A stretch of 7,314 bases of DNA from Pseudomonadota bacterium (GTDB lineage: Bacteria; Pseudomonadota; Alphaproteobacteria; Rhizobiales; Beijerinckiaceae). Below, piece by piece: positions 5,840 to 7,314 of the stretch. The stretch covers positions 1 through 7,314 of the forward strand of contig JAGWRL010000183.1 in assembly GCA_028876585.1 (NCBI GenBank). The letters run 5' to 3'. Position 1 is the stretch's first letter, and each line of letters opens with the position of its first letter. The notes under the pieces were generated by a model. It was not told the origin of the DNA. It saw nothing but the letters and a program-made list of their open reading frames with translations, and ran no database searches. Both the position numbers and the translations under genes were made by a program.

Positions 5840-5844
5840 TCCTC
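5840..5844 (-). promoter_or_regulatory. Shine-Dalgarno of mrr overlapping the mccB stop codon
   Basis: On the minus strand GAGGA occupies 5844-5840, sharing two bases with the TGA stop of mccB (5845-5843). It lies 4 nt before the mrr ATG. The spacing is short but workable. It indicates that ribosomes ending mccB can start mrr directly. Confidence 0.65.
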
Positions 5845-7314
5845 ACATACGAAACACTCCGAAGCGGGTCGGCTCGACCGGAGCGTTGAAACAGGCGGAA
5901 AAAGCGAGCGCGAGCACGCGGCGGGTCTCGGCGGGCGCGATCACGCCGTCGTCCCACAGCCGCGCGGTCGCGTAATAGGGGGAGCCTTCGTTCTCATAAG
6001 AATCGCGGATCGGCGCCTTGAACGCCTCTTCCTCGGCCACGCTCCAGGCGCGGCCGCCGGCCTCGATCGTATCGCGCCGCAGCGTCGCCAACACGCTGGC
6101 GGCCTGCTCGCCGCCCATCACGCTGATGCGCGCGTTGGGCCACATGAACAGGAAACGCGGGCTGTAGGCGCGGCCGCACATGCCATAATTGCCGGCGCCG
6201 AACGAGCCGCCGACGATCAGCGTGATCTTCGGCACTTTCGCGCAGGCGACCGCGGTGACGAGCTTCGCCCCGTCCTTGGCGATGCCGCCGGCCTCGTATT
6301 TCTGACCAACCATGAAGCCGGAGATGTTCTGGATGAACAACAGCGGGATGCCGCGCTGCGCGCACAATTCGACGAAATGCGCGCCTTTCAGCGCGCTCTC
6401 GGAGAACAGCACGCCATTGTTGGCGACGACGCCAATCAACATGCCGTTGAGGCGGGCGAAGCCGGTGACGAGCGTGGTGGCGTAGCGCGCCTTGAACTCG
6501 TCGAACTCAGAGCCGTCGAGGATGCGGGCGAGGATTTCGCGCACGTCATATTGGCGGCGCAGGTCCATCGACACGACGTCGGTGAGTTCGGAGGCCGGAT
6601 GCAACGGTTCGCGTGCGGGCGCGAGGTCGAGGCCGGATTTGCCGCGCGGGCCGAGATTGGCCACGGCGCGGCGGGCGAGCGCGAGCGCGTGGGCGTCGTC
6701 GCGCGCTAAGGCGTCGGCGACGCCGGAGACGCGGGTGTGCAGATCGCCGCCGCCGAGCTCCTCCGCCGTCACGGTTTCGCCGGTGGCGGCTTTGACCAGC
6801 GGCGGACCGCCGAGAAAGATCGTGCCTTGATTGGCGACGATGATGGTTTCGTCGGACATCGCGGGGACATAGGCGCCCCCGGCGGTGCAGGAGCCCATCA
6901 CCACCGCGATCTGGGCGATCGCCTCCGACGACATGCGCGCCTGATTGTAGAAGATGCGGCCGAAATGCTCGCGGTCGGGGAACACCTCGGCCTGATGCGG
7001 CAGGTTGGCGCCGCCGCTGTCGACGAGATAGACGCAGGGCAGCCGGTTGTCGGCCGCGATCTCCTGCGCGCGCAGGTGCTTCTTGACCGTCATCGGATAA
7101 TAGGCGCCGCCCTTGATGGTGGGGTCGTTGGCGACGATCATCGTCTCGCGGCCGGCGATGCGGCCGATGCCGGTGACGAGCCCGGCGCCGTGCACGTCGC
7201 CCTCGTACATGCCGATCGCCGCCAGCGCGCCGATCTCGAGGAACGGCGAGCCGGGATCAATCAACCGCGCGATGCGCTCGCGCGCCATCAGCTTGCCGCG
7301 GGCGAGGTGGCGGG
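5843..7314 (-). CDS. mccB: Methylcrotonyl-CoA carboxylase beta (carboxyltransferase) subunit (partial, N-terminus beyond window)
   Basis: The beta subunit moves the carboxyl group from carboxybiotin, carried by the alpha subunit, to 3-methylcrotonyl-CoA, giving 3-methylglutaconyl-CoA in leucine breakdown. The frame stays open to the right edge: codons before the ATG at 7288 read RHLARGKL, the conserved segment preceding RERI, so the true start lies outside and roughly 45 residues are missing. Counting from that internal Met, visible marks are [19 protein letters not shown] (60-78), [15 protein letters not shown] (137-151), [17 protein letters not shown] (155-171), and [23 protein letters not shown] (318-340). 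Then come [41 protein letters not shown] (360-400) and [15 protein letters not shown] (445-459). These form the crotonase-like carboxyltransferase pockets. The combination is typical of MccB (LiuB, human MCCC2) rather than propionyl- or acetyl-CoA carboxylase; a geranyl-CoA carboxylase beta is a less likely alternative. mrr follows after 7 nt; the biotin-bearing alpha subunit is not between them. Confidence 0.95.
   Translation of the reverse strand, partial: RHLARGKLMARERIARLIDPGSPFLEIGALAAIGMYEGDVHGAGLVTGIGRIAGRETMIVANDPTIKGGAYYPMTVKKHLRAQEIAADNRLPCVYLVDSGGANLPHQAEVFPDREHFGRIFYNQARMSSEAIAQIAVVMGSCTAGGAYVPAMSDETIIVANQGTIFLGGPPLVKAATGETVTAEELGGGDLHTRVSGVADALARDDAHALALARRAVANLGPRGKSGLDLAPAREPLHPASELTDVVSMDLRRQYDVREILARILDGSEFDEFKARYATTLVTGFARLNGMLIGVVANNGVLFSESALKGAHFVELCAQRGIPLLFIQNISGFMVGQKYEAGGIAKDGAKLVTAVACAKVPKITLIVGGSFGAGNYGMCGRAYSPRFLFMWPNARISVMGGEQAASVLATLRRDTIEAGGRAWSVAEEEAFKAPIRDSYENEGSPYYATARLWDDGVIAPAETRRVLALAFSACFNAPVEPTRFGVFRM

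Noticed and set aside
4930..7314. Phage-defence island around mrr
   Set aside because: The neighbours are metabolic and pilus genes. No methylase, other nuclease, integrase, tRNA or direct repeat is visible near it.
1..7314. tRNA, rRNA, CRISPR array or insertion sequence
   Set aside because: No cloverleaf, no regularly spaced repeats, no transposase frame and no terminal inverted repeats were recognised in any of the short intergenic stretches.

Overview
The window is very GC-rich, with codon third positions dominated by G and C, and carries seven protein-coding genes, two of them cut by the window edges. The gene families (RsmE, a chromosomal class A beta-lactamase, a TadE/TadE/TadG pseudopilin cluster, Mrr, a methylcrotonyl-CoA carboxylase beta subunit and a DUF1223 protein) and their sequence style point to an alphaproteobacterium, probably of the order Hyphomicrobiales (Rhizobiales). 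A Beijerinckiaceae/Methylocystaceae-type methylotroph is possible, but I cannot resolve the genus from the sequence alone. I see no insertion sequence, integrase, tRNA, rRNA or CRISPR array, so this looks like ordinary chromosome.

Layout. (1) 1-355, minus strand: N-terminal part of an exported thioredoxin-like DUF1223 protein. (2) 400-1994, plus strand, divergent from it: rsmE (16S rRNA m3U1498 methyltransferase) and a complete class A beta-lactamase joined by an ATGA overlap. This unit ends in a perfect GC hairpin whose loop is the beta-lactamase stop codon. (3) 2115-4865, plus strand: a Flp/Tad pseudopilin cluster. It holds two TadE-like single-pass proteins whose stop and Shine-Dalgarno overlap, then, after a 133-nt AT-richer leader, a TadG-like protein with a von Willebrand A domain. 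The cluster ends at a textbook Rho-independent terminator (4885-4924). (4) 7314-4930, minus strand, converging on that terminator: the beta subunit of methylcrotonyl-CoA carboxylase (leucine catabolism), followed after 7 nt by an Mrr-type type IV restriction endonuclease.

How the genes work together. The rsmE and beta-lactamase genes are probably translationally coupled, although their functions look unrelated. The Tad proteins would sit in the inner membrane and periplasm and take part in Flp pilus or surface-adhesion assembly, with the secretion ATPase, secretin and major pilin encoded elsewhere. The mccB-mrr pair is an unexpected operon partnership of a catabolic enzyme with a defence nuclease. 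No clearly undescribed system is visible. The observations most worth checking are the mccB-mrr coupling, the rsmE-bla overlap, and the motifs in the two tad leaders (a shared 11-mer and a CtrA-type half-site).
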